Source: Staphylococcus roterodami (GTDB lineage Bacteria; Bacillota; Bacilli; Staphylococcales; Staphylococcaceae). Taken from it: a DNA stretch of 64,000 nucleotides. Below are positions 23,898 through 32,252 of this stretch, piece after piece; position 1 is the stretch's first letter, and every line of letters begins with the position of its first letter. Below the pieces are notes generated by a model. It did no database searches. It saw only the letters and a program-made list of their open reading frames with translations, and was not told the DNA's origin. The position numbers and the translations under genes were made by a program. The stretch lies in the NCBI GenBank assembly GCA_022493055.1, contig CP092781.1, forward strand, positions 806,001 to 870,000, written 5' to 3'.

Positions 23898-24638
23898 ATG
23901 CAGATAAAATTACCAAAACCTTTCTTTTTTGAAGAAGGCAAACGTGCCGTGTTATTATTACATGGATTTACAGGCAATTCGTCTGATGTACGTCAATTAG
24001 GTCGATTTTTACAAAAAAAAGGATATACTTCGTATGCACCACAATATGAAGGTCACGCAGCACCACCAGAGGAAATACTGAAATCTAGTCCTTTCGTTTG
24101 GTTTAAAGATGCATTAGATGGTTATGATTATCTTGTTAAACAAGGTTATGATGAAATTGTTGTTGCTGGTCTATCATTAGGTGGGGATTTTGCTTTAAAA
24201 TTAAGCTTAAATAGAGATGTAAAGGGTATTGTAACGATGTGTGCACCAATGGGTGGCAAAACTGAAGGTACCATTTACGAAGGATTTTTAGAGTATGCAC
24301 GTAATTTTAAAAAGTATGAAGGTAAAGATCAAGAGACTATTGATAATGAAATGAATCATTTTAAACCAACAGAAACTTTAAAAGAACTAAGTGAAGCATT
24401 AGATACAATTAAAGAGCAAGTTGATGAAGTGTTAGATCCTATTTTAGTGATTCAAGCAGAAAACGACAAAATGATTGATCCACAATCCGCAAATTATATA
24501 TATGACCATGTAGATTCTGATGACAAAGACATCAAGTGGTATAGTCAATCAGGACATGTTATTACGATTGATAAAGAGAAAGAACAAGTATTTGAAGATA
24601 TTTATCAATTTTTAGAGTCATTAGACTGGTCAGAATAA
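23898..24638 (+). CDS. est: Carboxylesterase (Est30-like alpha/beta hydrolase)
   Basis: The 246-residue cytoplasmic alpha/beta hydrolase cleaves short-chain esters. The oxyanion-hole region LLLHGFTGNSSDVR is near residue 20, the nucleophile elbow GLSLGG near residue 93, the catalytic Asp region ILVIQAENDKMIDP near residue 192, and the catalytic His in QSGHVITID near residue 220. Length matches Geobacillus Est30 and the S. aureus homologue. It lies between secG and rnr, a conserved arrangement. Confidence 0.92.
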   Translation: MQIKLPKPFFFEEGKRAVLLLHGFTGNSSDVRQLGRFLQKKGYTSYAPQYEGHAAPPEEILKSSPFVWFKDALDGYDYLVKQGYDEIVVAGLSLGGDFALKLSLNRDVKGIVTMCAPMGGKTEGTIYEGFLEYARNFKKYEGKDQETIDNEMNHFKPTETLKELSEALDTIKEQVDEVLDPILVIQAENDKMIDPQSANYIYDHVDSDDKDIKWYSQSGHVITIDKEKEQVFEDIYQFLESLDWSE

Positions 24639-24669
24639 AAAGATTTTAAAATTAGAAAGGAGGGGCATA

Positions 24670-27042
24670 ATGAATTTAAAGCAATCTATAGAAGAAATTA
24701 TTAATAAACCTGAATATGAACCTATGTCGGTATCAGATTTTCAAGATGCATTAGGTTTAAGCAGTGCCGACTCATTTAGAGATTTAATTAAGGTGCTCGT
24801 AGAATTAGAACAATCAGGATTAATTGAACGTACAAAAACAGACAGATATCAAAAAAATCATAGTTCAAAAGGTCAATCAAAATTGATAAAAGGAACTTTA
24901 AGTCAAAACAAGAAAGGTTTTGCTTTCCTAAGACCTGAAGATGAGGATATGGAAGATATATTTATTCCCCCAACAAAAATTAATCGTGCCTTAGACGGAG
25001 ATACTGTAATTGTAGAAATACATCAATCTAAAGGTGAACATAAAGGTAAAATCGAAGGGGAAGTTAAGTCGATTGAGAAGCATTCTGTAACTCAAGTTGT
25101 TGGTACGTATAGTGAAGCTAGACATTTCGGATTTGTTATTCCAGATGATAAACGTATTATGCAAGATATTTTCATTCCTAAAGGTCAAAGTTTAGGCGCA
25201 GTCGATGGTCATAAGGTACTTGTACAAATTACTAAGTATGCTGATGGTTCAGATAATCCTGAAGGGCATATTTCAGCAATATTAGGACATAAAAATGATC
25301 CAGGTGTAGATATTTTATCTATCATTTATCAACATGGTATTGAAATTGAGTTTCCTGATGAAGTATTACAAGAAGCTGAAGCAGTACCTGATCATATTGA
25401 AAATAATGAAATTAAAGGCCGTCATGATTTACGTGATGAATTGACAATCACAATTGATGGTGCGGATGCTAAAGACTTAGATGATGCAATCAGTGTTAAA
25501 AAATTAGCGAACGGTCATACGCAATTAACTGTAAGTATTGCTGATGTCAGTTATTATGTAACTGAAGATTCAGCTTTAGATAAAGAAGCTTATGATAGAG
25601 CGACAAGTGTATATCTTGTTGACCGTGTGATTCCGATGATTCCACATCGATTAAGCAATGGTATTTGTTCATTGAATCCTCACGTTGATCGTTTAACGTT
25701 AAGCTGTCGTATGGAAATCGATGATAGTGGTCGCGTTGTAAAACATGATATCTTTGATAGTGTGATTCATTCTGATTATCGAATGACGTATGATGCAGTT
25801 AACCAGATTATTACCGAAAAGGATCCTAACATTCGCGAGCAATATAAAGAAATTACGCCTATGTTAGATTTAGCACAAGATTTATCTAATCGTTTGATTC
25901 AAATGAGAAAACGACGTGGTGAAATCGATTTTGATATTAGTGAAGCAAAAGTATTAGTTAACGAAGATGGTATACCAACAGATGTTCAATTAAGACAACG
26001 TGGCGAAGGTGAACGTCTAATTGAATCATTTATGTTAATTGCAAATGAAACAGTTGCTGAACATTTTAGTAAGCTAGACGTACCATTTATTTACCGTGTC
26101 CATGAACAGCCTAAATCAGAGCGGTTAAGACAATTCTTTGATTTTATTACTAACTTTGGCATTATGATTAAAGGAACAGGCGAAGATATTCATCCTACAA
26201 CTCTTCAAAAGGTTCAAGAAGAAGTAGAAGGTCGTCCAGAACAAATGGTCATTTCAACAATGATGTTGCGTTCAATGCAACAAGCGCACTATGATGATGT
26301 GAACTTAGGTCATTTCGGCTTATCAGCTGAATATTATACACATTTTACATCACCAATTAGACGTTATCCTGACTTAACGGTTCATCGATTGATCCGTAAG
26401 TATTTAATTGAGAAATCAATGGATAATAAAGAAGTGAAGCGTTGGGAAGACAAATTGCCTGAGTTAGCTGAGCATACTTCTAAACGTGAACGTCGTGCTA
26501 TTGAGGCAGAACGTGACACTGATGAATTGAAAAAAGCAGAATATATGATTCAACATATTGGCGATGAGTTTGAAGGTATTGTCAGCTCAGTTGCGAACTT
26601 TGGTATGTTCATTGAATTACCAAATACGATTGAAGGTATGGTTCATATTGCAAATATGACCGATGATTATTACCGTTTCGAAGAACGTCAAATGGCATTA
26701 ATTGGTGAGCGTCAAGCTAAAGTATTTAGAATTGGTGACACAGTTAAGGTTAAAGTGACACATGTTGATGTAGATGAGCGATTAATTGATTTTCAAATTG
26801 TAGGTATGCCTTTACCGAAAAATGATCGATCACAGCGACCAGCACGTGGTAAGACAATTCAAGCCAAAACGCGTGGTAAATCATTAGATAAATCGAAATC
26901 TGATGATAAAGGACGTAAGAAAAAAGGCAAGCAGCGTAAAGGTAAAAACCAACGTAATAATGACAAATCAGGAAATAGTAAGCATAAGCCATTTTATAAA
27001 GATAAAAGTGTGAAAAAGAAAGCACGTCGTAAGAAAAAATAA
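24670..27042 (+). CDS. rnr: Ribonuclease R
   Basis: RNase R is a processive 3'-5' exoribonuclease that degrades structured RNA. It also works with tmRNA-SmpB in the removal of non-stop mRNA. The 790-residue protein has an N-terminal winged helix, cold-shock domains (KGFAFLRPEDEDMEDIFIP), the RNB catalytic domain with the metal-binding DAKDLDDAIS, an S1 domain (GDEFEGIVSSVANFGMFIEL), and a long Lys/Arg-rich tail from about residue 715. It begins after AAAGGAGG, 31 bases after est. It lies just upstream of smpB and ssrA, which fits its trans-translation role. Confidence 0.97.
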   Translation: MNLKQSIEEIINKPEYEPMSVSDFQDALGLSSADSFRDLIKVLVELEQSGLIERTKTDRYQKNHSSKGQSKLIKGTLSQNKKGFAFLRPEDEDMEDIFIPPTKINRALDGDTVIVEIHQSKGEHKGKIEGEVKSIEKHSVTQVVGTYSEARHFGFVIPDDKRIMQDIFIPKGQSLGAVDGHKVLVQITKYADGSDNPEGHISAILGHKNDPGVDILSIIYQHGIEIEFPDEVLQEAEAVPDHIENNEIKGRHDLRDELTITIDGADAKDLDDAISVKKLANGHTQLTVSIADVSYYVTEDSALDKEAYDRATSVYLVDRVIPMIPHRLSNGICSLNPHVDRLTLSCRMEIDDSGRVVKHDIFDSVIHSDYRMTYDAVNQIITEKDPNIREQYKEITPMLDLAQDLSNRLIQMRKRRGEIDFDISEAKVLVNEDGIPTDVQLRQRGEGERLIESFMLIANETVAEHFSKLDVPFIYRVHEQPKSERLRQFFDFITNFGIMIKGTGEDIHPTTLQKVQEEVEGRPEQMVISTMMLRSMQQAHYDDVNLGHFGLSAEYYTHFTSPIRRYPDLTVHRLIRKYLIEKSMDNKEVKRWEDKLPELAEHTSKRERRAIEAERDTDELKKAEYMIQHIGDEFEGIVSSVANFGMFIELPNTIEGMVHIANMTDDYYRFEERQMALIGERQAKVFRIGDTVKVKVTHVDVDERLIDFQIVGMPLPKNDRSQRPARGKTIQAKTRGKSLDKSKSDDKGRKKKGKQRKGKNQRNNDKSGNSKHKPFYKDKSVKKKARRKKK

Positions 27043-27063
27043 GCAGCAATGAGGTGAGTATGA

Positions 27064-27528
27064 ATGGCTAAGAAGAAATCACCAGGTACATTAGCGGAAA
27101 ATCGTAAAGCAAGACATGATTATAATATTGAAGACACGATTGAAGCGGGAATCGTATTACAAGGTACAGAAATAAAATCGATTCGCCGAGGTAGTGCTAA
27201 CCTTAAAGATAGTTACGCGCAAGTTAAAAACGGTGAAATGTATTTGAATAATATGCATATAGCACCATACGAAGAAGGGAATCGTTTTAATCACGATCCT
27301 CTTCGTTCTCGAAAATTATTATTGCACAAACGTGAAATCATTAAATTGGGTGATCAAACACGTGAAATTGGTTATTCGATCGTGCCTTTAAAGCTTTATT
27401 TGAAGCATGGACATTGTAAAGTATTACTTGGTGTCGCACGAGGTAAGAAAAAGTATGATAAGCGCCAAGCTTTGAAGGAAAAAGCAGTCAAACGAGATGT
27501 TGCACGCGATATGAAAGCCCGTTATTAA
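27064..27528 (+). CDS. smpB: SsrA-binding protein SmpB
   Basis: SmpB is a small RNA-binding protein that loads alanyl-tmRNA onto stalled ribosomes. The 154-residue protein has the oligonucleotide-binding core ([30 protein letters not shown]) and the basic C-terminal tail that mimics a codon-anticodon helix ([23 protein letters not shown]). It starts 21 bases after rnr and is followed by ssrA. Confidence 0.97.
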   Translation: MAKKKSPGTLAENRKARHDYNIEDTIEAGIVLQGTEIKSIRRGSANLKDSYAQVKNGEMYLNNMHIAPYEEGNRFNHDPLRSRKLLLHKREIIKLGDQTREIGYSIVPLKLYLKHGHCKVLLGVARGKKKYDKRQALKEKAVKRDVARDMKARY

Positions 27529-27552
27529 GCGATTTGGTTGCTTAATCGGGCT
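27516..27552 (+). terminator. Hairpin at the smpB 3' end
   Basis: AGCCCG and TTAAGC pair with GCTTAA and CGGGCT. It overlaps the smpB stop codon. The downstream T run is poor, so termination may be partial. Confidence 0.55.
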
Positions 27553-27618
27553 ATATTTGATATAGTTATATGTGCTTTTGTAAATTATAAAAGTATGATT
27601 TGTTTGATTTATTATTGA

Positions 27619-27977
27619 GGGGACGTTTATGGATTCGACAGGGGTCCCCCGAGCTCATTAAGCGTGTCGGAGGGTTGTCTTCGTCATCAACACACACAGT
27701 TTATAATAACTGGCAAATCAAACAATAATTTCGCAGTAGCTGCCTAATCGCACTCTGCATCGCCTAACAGCATTTCCTATGTGCTGTTAACGCGATTCAA
27801 CCTTAATAGGATATGCTAAACACTGCCGTTTGAAGTCTGTTTAGAAGAAACTTAATCAAACTAGCATCATGTTGGTTGTTTATCACTTTTCATGATGCGA
27901 AACCTATCGATAAACTACACACGTAGAAAGATGTGTATCAGGACCTTTGGACGCGGGTTCAAATCCCGCCGTCTCCA
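27619..27977 (+). ncRNA. ssrA: Transfer-messenger RNA (tmRNA)
   Basis: The RNA starts GGGGACGTTTATGGATTCGACAGG and ends GGTTCAAATCCCGCCGTCTCCA, the tRNA-like part. The tag reading frame at 27712-27744 encodes GKSNNNFAVAA, followed by TAA (27745-27747), the S. aureus proteolysis tag. The visible length is 359 bases, with CCA added after transcription. Its last bases form the left attachment site of the island, and integration regenerates an intact 3' end. Confidence 0.97.
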
Positions 27978-27979
27978 TT
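27964..27979 (+). other. attL core of the SaPI at the ssrA 3' end
   Basis: TCCCGCCGTCTCCATT is repeated exactly at 43045-43060. It matches the ssrA/smpB-linked SaPI attachment site that I recall as TCCCGCCGTCTCCAT. Confidence 0.92.
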
Positions 27980-27983
27980 ATAT

Positions 27984-28015
27984 AGTCTGCGACCTTAGTG
28001 GTTGTAGGCTTTTTA
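27984..28015 (+). terminator. ssrA terminator carried by the island's left end
   Basis: AGTCTGCGACC pairs with GGTTGTAGGCT, then TTTTATTTTT. It lies inside the island and resembles the copy right of attR (43066-43097), so tmRNA termination is kept after integration. Confidence 0.75.
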
Positions 28016-28023
28016 TTTTTGAG

Positions 28024-28052
28024 TGCACAGATAGTGCACAGAAAATGCACAG
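28024..28052 (+). repeat. Three TGCACAG repeats with 11-bp phasing
   Basis: TGCACAG starts at 28024, 28035 and 28046, about one helical turn apart, between attL and int. This arrangement suits arm-type integrase or excisionase binding sites. TGCACAA occurs near the right end at 42923. Confidence 0.6.
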
Positions 28053-28056
28053 GATA

Positions 28057-28092
28057 CAAAAAAGACACCACCAATTTTAGTTGGTAGTGCCT
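28057..28092 (-). terminator. Terminator of the integrase gene
   Basis: On the minus strand GGCACTACCAAC pairs with GTTGGTGGTGTC around TAAAATT-type loop bases, followed by TTTTTTG. It begins at the int stop codon. Confidence 0.75.
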
Positions 28093-29198
28093 TATAAGTA
28101 TTTAACTATTTCTTTCTGTGTACTAGGATATAAATGACCATATCGGTTATACACTTCTGTCGTATCGCTGTGACCTAAACGCTGAGCTATAATCATTACA
28201 CTAGCCCCTAGATTAACTAACATAGATGCATGACTATGTCTTAACTCGTGTATAACGATTCTAGGGAAATTTTGTCCGTTTGGTAATTGCTCATCCAACA
28301 CTTTTAATGCGTTAGTAAACCAACGATCAATAGTAGACTCGCTATAAGCTTTATTGAATGTGCCAAATAATACATAATCATCTTTAAATATGTTATTTTC
28401 TTTATACCAATTTAAATAATCTTTGATGTCATCCATCATGTGAGTAGGCAAATATATATCACGTATGGCTGACTTCGTTTTAGGGGCTGTCACTTCACCG
28501 TGATAGTCCGTTTTGTTTATATGGATAAAGTCATCATCAAAGTTAATATCGCGCCATGTGAGCGCTCTGATTTCGCCTTTACGTGCTCCAGAGTAAAACA
28601 ATAGCTTAAAGAATAACTTTTGTTGCTGTGTGGCTAATGAGTCATAGAATTGGTTGAATTGTTCTAACGTCCAATAGTTAAGACGTTTCTGTGATTCTAT
28701 TTCAAAATTACCTACGAGTGATGCTACATTTTGTTTTAACTCATGAAACTTCATTGCATGATTCAGTAATGATACTAAATATACATGCATCTTCTTTAAG
28801 TAGTCTCCAGAATGCCCCTCTTTTAACTTCTTATTCTGAAATTTCATCACATCCTGTGTAGTCATTTTAAATACATCCATAGATTTAAAATAAGGTAGCA
28901 AGTGGTTATTTGTATGTGTTTTTAATGCTTTTACACTTGATGTCTTTCGGCGCGCTGAATACCAGTCTATATACTCTTCAACGAGTTTGTCAAAGGGCAA
29001 TCTATTAAGCTGTCCGACTCCCTCTAATTCGTCCATCATATCGTTGCATTTCTTAACTGCGTCTTTACGTTGTTTAAAACCCTTACGTGTTATGTACTTA
29101 CGAGTATTGCTCTTGTCATAGTAAGTGATACGGAAATAATAAGTGTCACGTTTAGCGTCTTTATATATGTTGTGGGATAAGTTTAAATTATGTGTCAT
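28092..29198 (-). CDS. int: SaPI tyrosine recombinase (integrase)
   Basis: The integrase recombines attP with attB in ssrA for insertion and, with help, excision. Starting at ATG 29198 (AGGTGA six bases upstream) it has 368 residues. An N-terminal arm-binding domain (KDTYYFRITYYDKSN-like) is followed by a core-binding SAM-like domain. The catalytic domain has the first Arg in GARKGEIRAL, HELRHSHASML (HxxR), and LGHSDTTEVYNRYGHLYP with the nucleophile Tyr. The gene abuts attL and its start overlaps the end of the repressor gene, so the two are cotranscribed leftward. Confidence 0.95.
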   Translation of the reverse strand: MTHNLNLSHNIYKDAKRDTYYFRITYYDKSNTRKYITRKGFKQRKDAVKKCNDMMDELEGVGQLNRLPFDKLVEEYIDWYSARRKTSSVKALKTHTNNHLLPYFKSMDVFKMTTQDVMKFQNKKLKEGHSGDYLKKMHVYLVSLLNHAMKFHELKQNVASLVGNFEIESQKRLNYWTLEQFNQFYDSLATQQQKLFFKLLFYSGARKGEIRALTWRDINFDDDFIHINKTDYHGEVTAPKTKSAIRDIYLPTHMMDDIKDYLNWYKENNIFKDDYVLFGTFNKAYSESTIDRWFTNALKVLDEQLPNGQNFPRIVIHELRHSHASMLVNLGASVMIIAQRLGHSDTTEVYNRYGHLYPSTQKEIVKYL

Positions 29199-29856
29199 GA
29201 GTATCACCTAATTCTTTTTGCAAATAGTTGAAAATCATACTTTTGTTAAAAGAATCTAATTCTTTAATCTTTTCTATTACATGACGTGCATCATTGAATT
29301 CATGAGGATCTTTACTAATTGAATATTTAAAAGAAATATCAAATTTAGAATTAAATATTTCATTGTTCAAATAAAGAGAAATATCGTCTTTAGTTTTCTC
29401 ATAATCACTTTTTAACTTAATTAAGGTTGTTAAAGTATTTTCAAGATTATTTTCAACAAAATAGAAATACTCTTCGCTTTTTAAGTAAGCATTTAAGGTT
29501 ACTTCATAATGATCTTGCATAGGTCCTTTAATATTTCTTATATCATGGGAAAATATGTAACGTTTATCGTTGATAAATACATCATTCTCTATTACTAAAT
29601 CTTCTGTGTCGTGATAATCAACACTATACATCTCGATTTTACCCAATCTAACATCTAATTTTGAAAATATTAAAAAATCGCTCATCTTTATATTAAAAAG
29701 TTTGCATATGCTTTCGATTACATCATAACGAATACTTTTATTTTCATTTCTGATTAGAGATAACAATGTGGGACGTGTGATATTTGTTTCTTCAGATATT
29801 TTAGTTTGTGTAATTCCATAATCGTTCATGAGTATTTTAAGCGTATTAAATATCAT
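29188..29856 (-). CDS. Stl-like island master repressor
   Basis: The protein has an N-terminal helix-turn-helix (YGITQTKISEETNITRPTLLSLIRN, residues about 14-38) and an alpha/beta C-terminal part that does not match a family I know. In SaPIs the leftward regulator next to int is Stl, which silences the island until a helper-phage protein binds its variable C-terminal part. The ATG at 29856, after AAGGAG, gives 222 residues; a longer in-frame form lacks a ribosome binding site. It is divergent from the gene at 30022. The inducing phage protein cannot be predicted. Confidence 0.8.
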   Translation of the reverse strand: MIFNTLKILMNDYGITQTKISEETNITRPTLLSLIRNENKSIRYDVIESICKLFNIKMSDFLIFSKLDVRLGKIEMYSVDYHDTEDLVIENDVFINDKRYIFSHDIRNIKGPMQDHYEVTLNAYLKSEEYFYFVENNLENTLTTLIKLKSDYEKTKDDISLYLNNEIFNSKFDISFKYSISKDPHEFNDARHVIEKIKELDSFNKSMIFNYLQKELGDTHDT

Positions 29857-30021
29857 ATTTAAATCTCCTTGTATGAAAATATTTTTTGCATAACTAGATA
29901 ATAACGTAAAAAACATTTGCAATAAAGGAAAACATATGATTTAATTATAAATGTAAAATATAACTTCAAAAAACAACTAAAACGAATGAATATTTTACAA
30001 AAATATATGGAGGTTCTGTAA

Positions 30022-30240
30022 ATGACAAATTTAGTTTATCCAATGTTATACATTGCTAGAAAAGAAAAAGGTGACACACAAAAGAAAGTTGCTAGCAAAC
30101 TTGGTATTAGTCCACAACGTTACCAGTTAAAGGAAAGTGGTAAAGCAATATTTAATTTAAATGAGTGTCAGATTCTTTCGGAAATGTATAATATGCCAAT
30201 TGATGAGTTGTTTTCATCAAAAATTAAAGTAGGAAAATAG
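30022..30240 (+). CDS. Str-like rightward HTH regulator
   Basis: This 72-residue protein is almost entirely an XRE-family helix-turn-helix: ARKEKGDTQKKVASKLGISPQRYQLKES region, residues about 10-40. It is divergent from the Stl-like gene across about 165 bases that must hold both promoters and the repressor operators. In SaPIs this position is occupied by Str, a Cro-like regulator that starts the replication operon. It starts with ATG after TGGAGG. Confidence 0.8.
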   Translation: MTNLVYPMLYIARKEKGDTQKKVASKLGISPQRYQLKESGKAIFNLNECQILSEMYNMPIDELFSSKIKVGK

Positions 30241-30251
30241 GAGGCAAGGCA

Positions 30252-30407
30252 ATGAAAATGTACTTAACTTATATTTGCTTAGTTTCATTGTTGACAATTT
30301 TATTACTAGCAATATCTAACATGTATGTCGCTTTTAGCGTGTACGGCATGATGGTAACTTATGGATTTAATTTAACAGGAGAGATTACAACGTGCGAAAA
30401 CAAGTGA
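30252..30407 (+). CDS. Small SaPI membrane protein (51 aa)
   Basis: An ATG after GGAGGCAAGGCA opens a 51-codon frame. The product has one or two hydrophobic helices (TYICLVSLLTILLLAIS and MYVAFSVYGMMVTYGF) and a short polar end. It lies 11 bases after the Str-like gene, and its 3' end overlaps the start of the next gene by 16 bases, which supports real translation. I recall similar tiny membrane proteins at this place in other SaPIs. Function unknown. Confidence 0.65.
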   Translation: MKMYLTYICLVSLLTILLLAISNMYVAFSVYGMMVTYGFNLTGEITTCENK

Positions 30408-30595
30408 TTATTACAAAAACAGTATTTGGCTGGTACAACATTAAAGATACTCAACATAATTTAATGTTAAATATACCGCCAAAAGTATTTGAACAGTACT
30501 TTCCTGATGTTAGTAAAGATGTTCAAGTTGCGTGTTTAGAAATGGATTTACCAAAAATTACAGAAATTAAAAATAAGAAAAAGGTAGGTAGTTAA
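30392..30595 (+). CDS. Conserved SaPI protein of unknown function (67 aa)
   Basis: The start is a GTG inside the end of the preceding small gene, preceded by AGGAGAG. The 67-residue product is soluble, with mixed beta strands (QVIITKTVFGWYNI) and a Lys-rich tail. No motif is recognised. It is too unlike known Xis proteins to call it an excisionase, although SaPIs usually encode one in this early operon. It is one base from the next gene. Confidence 0.6.
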   Translation: MRKQVIITKTVFGWYNIKDTQHNLMLNIPPKVFEQYFPDVSKDVQVACLEMDLPKITEIKNKKKVGS

Positions 30596-30596
30596 G

Positions 30597-30980
30597 ATGG
30601 AAATCAAACAAAAATATCAATTATCAAAAGTGGTTCAAATATTAGAATTAGTATTATACGAGAAAAGTAAGCTTTATGATAATGTTAGTTATCGCAATGA
30701 GGATGCAGTATTTTATGAACATGCTTTAAAGTTAGTTCATACTGGATTGTTCAATGTTCTTGCTGAATTAGATTTTAAAGATGAAGCGTTTTTAATTCTT
30801 GATGAAGTAACAATGACCTTAAGTAATGTCATGAAAGAAACACAAGATGTTTACCGTTATAGTGTCATGGATGATAAAGGCGAGCATAAACATATAACAG
30901 ATCGCAAAGGACATGTGATTGGAATGTTAGAGTGGGCATTAGATTACATTGTAGGAAATATTGAAGTGGAGGAACTATAA
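30597..30980 (+). CDS. SaPI early-operon protein of unknown function (127 aa)
   Basis: The 127-residue soluble protein is mainly helical. It contains no catalytic motif that I recognise. ATG follows AGGTAGGT after the upstream stop codon. It ends directly at the start of the DUF1474 gene, so the two are tightly coupled in the replication operon. It may be a DNA or protein-binding accessory factor, but the sequence does not show this. Confidence 0.6.
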   Translation: MEIKQKYQLSKVVQILELVLYEKSKLYDNVSYRNEDAVFYEHALKLVHTGLFNVLAELDFKDEAFLILDEVTMTLSNVMKETQDVYRYSVMDDKGEHKHITDRKGHVIGMLEWALDYIVGNIEVEEL

Positions 30981-31301
30981 ATGAATTGGGAAATTAAAGA
31001 TTTGATGTGTGATATTGAAGTGATAAAAGAAAAAATCAATGATGTAGCTATCAAACACGGTTGGTTCGTTGAAGATAAATTTGTCAAAAATAAATTAGAA
31101 ACAAAACGAGAACATATTACTTTTTCAGCTAGCTATTTAGAACATCGTATACAAAATGAACATACAGTTGAGTTATTACAGGTTTATTTAAAAGAGTTCG
31201 ATGAACTTATACAAAAATTTCAGGAAATAGAAAAAGCATCATCTGATATAAGTTTGACGACAGAATCAGATGATGTGCAGAAATTAAAAATCACAGAGTG
31301 A
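30981..31301 (+). CDS. DUF1474 family SaPI protein
   Basis: The 106-residue helical protein matches the SaPI DUF1474 family as I remember it (start MNWEIKDLMCDIEVIKEKIND; LEHRIQNEHTVELLQVYLKEF). It is found upstream of the primase gene in many SaPIs and has no known function. Heptad-like spacing suggests coiled-coil formation and dimerisation. It starts immediately after the previous stop, with GGAGG just upstream. Confidence 0.75.
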   Translation: MNWEIKDLMCDIEVIKEKINDVAIKHGWFVEDKFVKNKLETKREHITFSASYLEHRIQNEHTVELLQVYLKEFDELIQKFQEIEKASSDISLTTESDDVQKLKITE

Positions 31302-31366
31302 TTAATAAAAAGAACTATTTTTATTATAACATCTTTGCTCTGTTGTTTCATTAGAAGGTGTAAAAA

Positions 31367-32236
31367 ATGAATGAAATTAAATTAGAATATGATACACAAG
31401 TATCAGTGGTACATTATGAAAGTTTAGACTCACGTTCATTTAAGAGCTTTTCAAAACCTAAATGGAGTAAGTTAATTAATAAACTGTCTGTGCCTATAGA
31501 AGCAAATTATAAGTATGCACGTGGTGTTGCTGTATATGGTGATATTAAAGACAATACAAATGATCATGGTGAAATTATCAAAAAGCATCGAAACGATAAA
31601 AATGTCATATATAGAAATGTGATTGTACTTGATTACGATGAAATAAATGATTTAAAACAACTACATGACGCAATCAGCTCAGTTTTAAGCAGTGTTGCAT
31701 GGTATTGGCACACATCTTTTAGCCATACAACTGAACAAGCTAGAATACGCTTGTATATCCCTCTAAATGAGCGAATAAGTGCAGATGATTATCGTAAATA
31801 TACAAAAGTATTAGCAAATAAAATTGGCCATAAAGTGGATGAAGGTTCGTATCAGCCAAGTAGATGTTTTGCGTTACCAGTTATTCAAAAAGGACACATA
31901 TTTATTAAGCGAGTGAATGACTGTCCAATTATGGATGTTGATATGCTCGAACAGTGGTCAAAGGAGTATAAACAATCAAATGGTAGTCCTAATATCAAAG
32001 GGTACACACGACGTGATAGTGCGTATTGGCGAGATATAGCTTTTGGTGTAAGTGAGGGAGAGCGCAATTCAACATTGGCTTCAATTACAGGTTATCTTTT
32101 GCGTAGGTATGTAGATCCAAACTTAGTTTATGGGTTAGTGAGTGCGTGGGCGAGTGTATGCAAACCACCTATTAATCAAAGTGAAGTAAACAATACTTTT
32201 AAAAGTATTTTGAAAAAAGATAGTAAAAGCAGTTAG
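31367..32236 (+). CDS. pri: SaPI primase (PriCT-type C-terminal domain)
   Basis: The 289-residue protein has an N-terminal primase-polymerase-like region (VIVLDYDEIND, HTSFSHTTEQARIRLYIPL with RFALP-type SRCFALPV). It ends in a PriCT domain (GERNSTLASITGYLLRRY through EVNNTFKSILKKD, residues about 225-285). In SaPIs this protein makes primers for island replication beside the Rep helicase encoded next. ATG follows AGAAGGTG. It is followed 16 bases later by rep. Confidence 0.85.
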   Translation: MNEIKLEYDTQVSVVHYESLDSRSFKSFSKPKWSKLINKLSVPIEANYKYARGVAVYGDIKDNTNDHGEIIKKHRNDKNVIYRNVIVLDYDEINDLKQLHDAISSVLSSVAWYWHTSFSHTTEQARIRLYIPLNERISADDYRKYTKVLANKIGHKVDEGSYQPSRCFALPVIQKGHIFIKRVNDCPIMDVDMLEQWSKEYKQSNGSPNIKGYTRRDSAYWRDIAFGVSEGERNSTLASITGYLLRRYVDPNLVYGLVSAWASVCKPPINQSEVNNTFKSILKKDSKSS

Positions 32237-32252
32237 AAATGGAGGTTTTTGT

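Noticed and set aside
27892..28080. 62-codon frame over the ssrA 3' end
   Set aside because: It runs through the tRNA-like end of tmRNA, the att site and the terminator.
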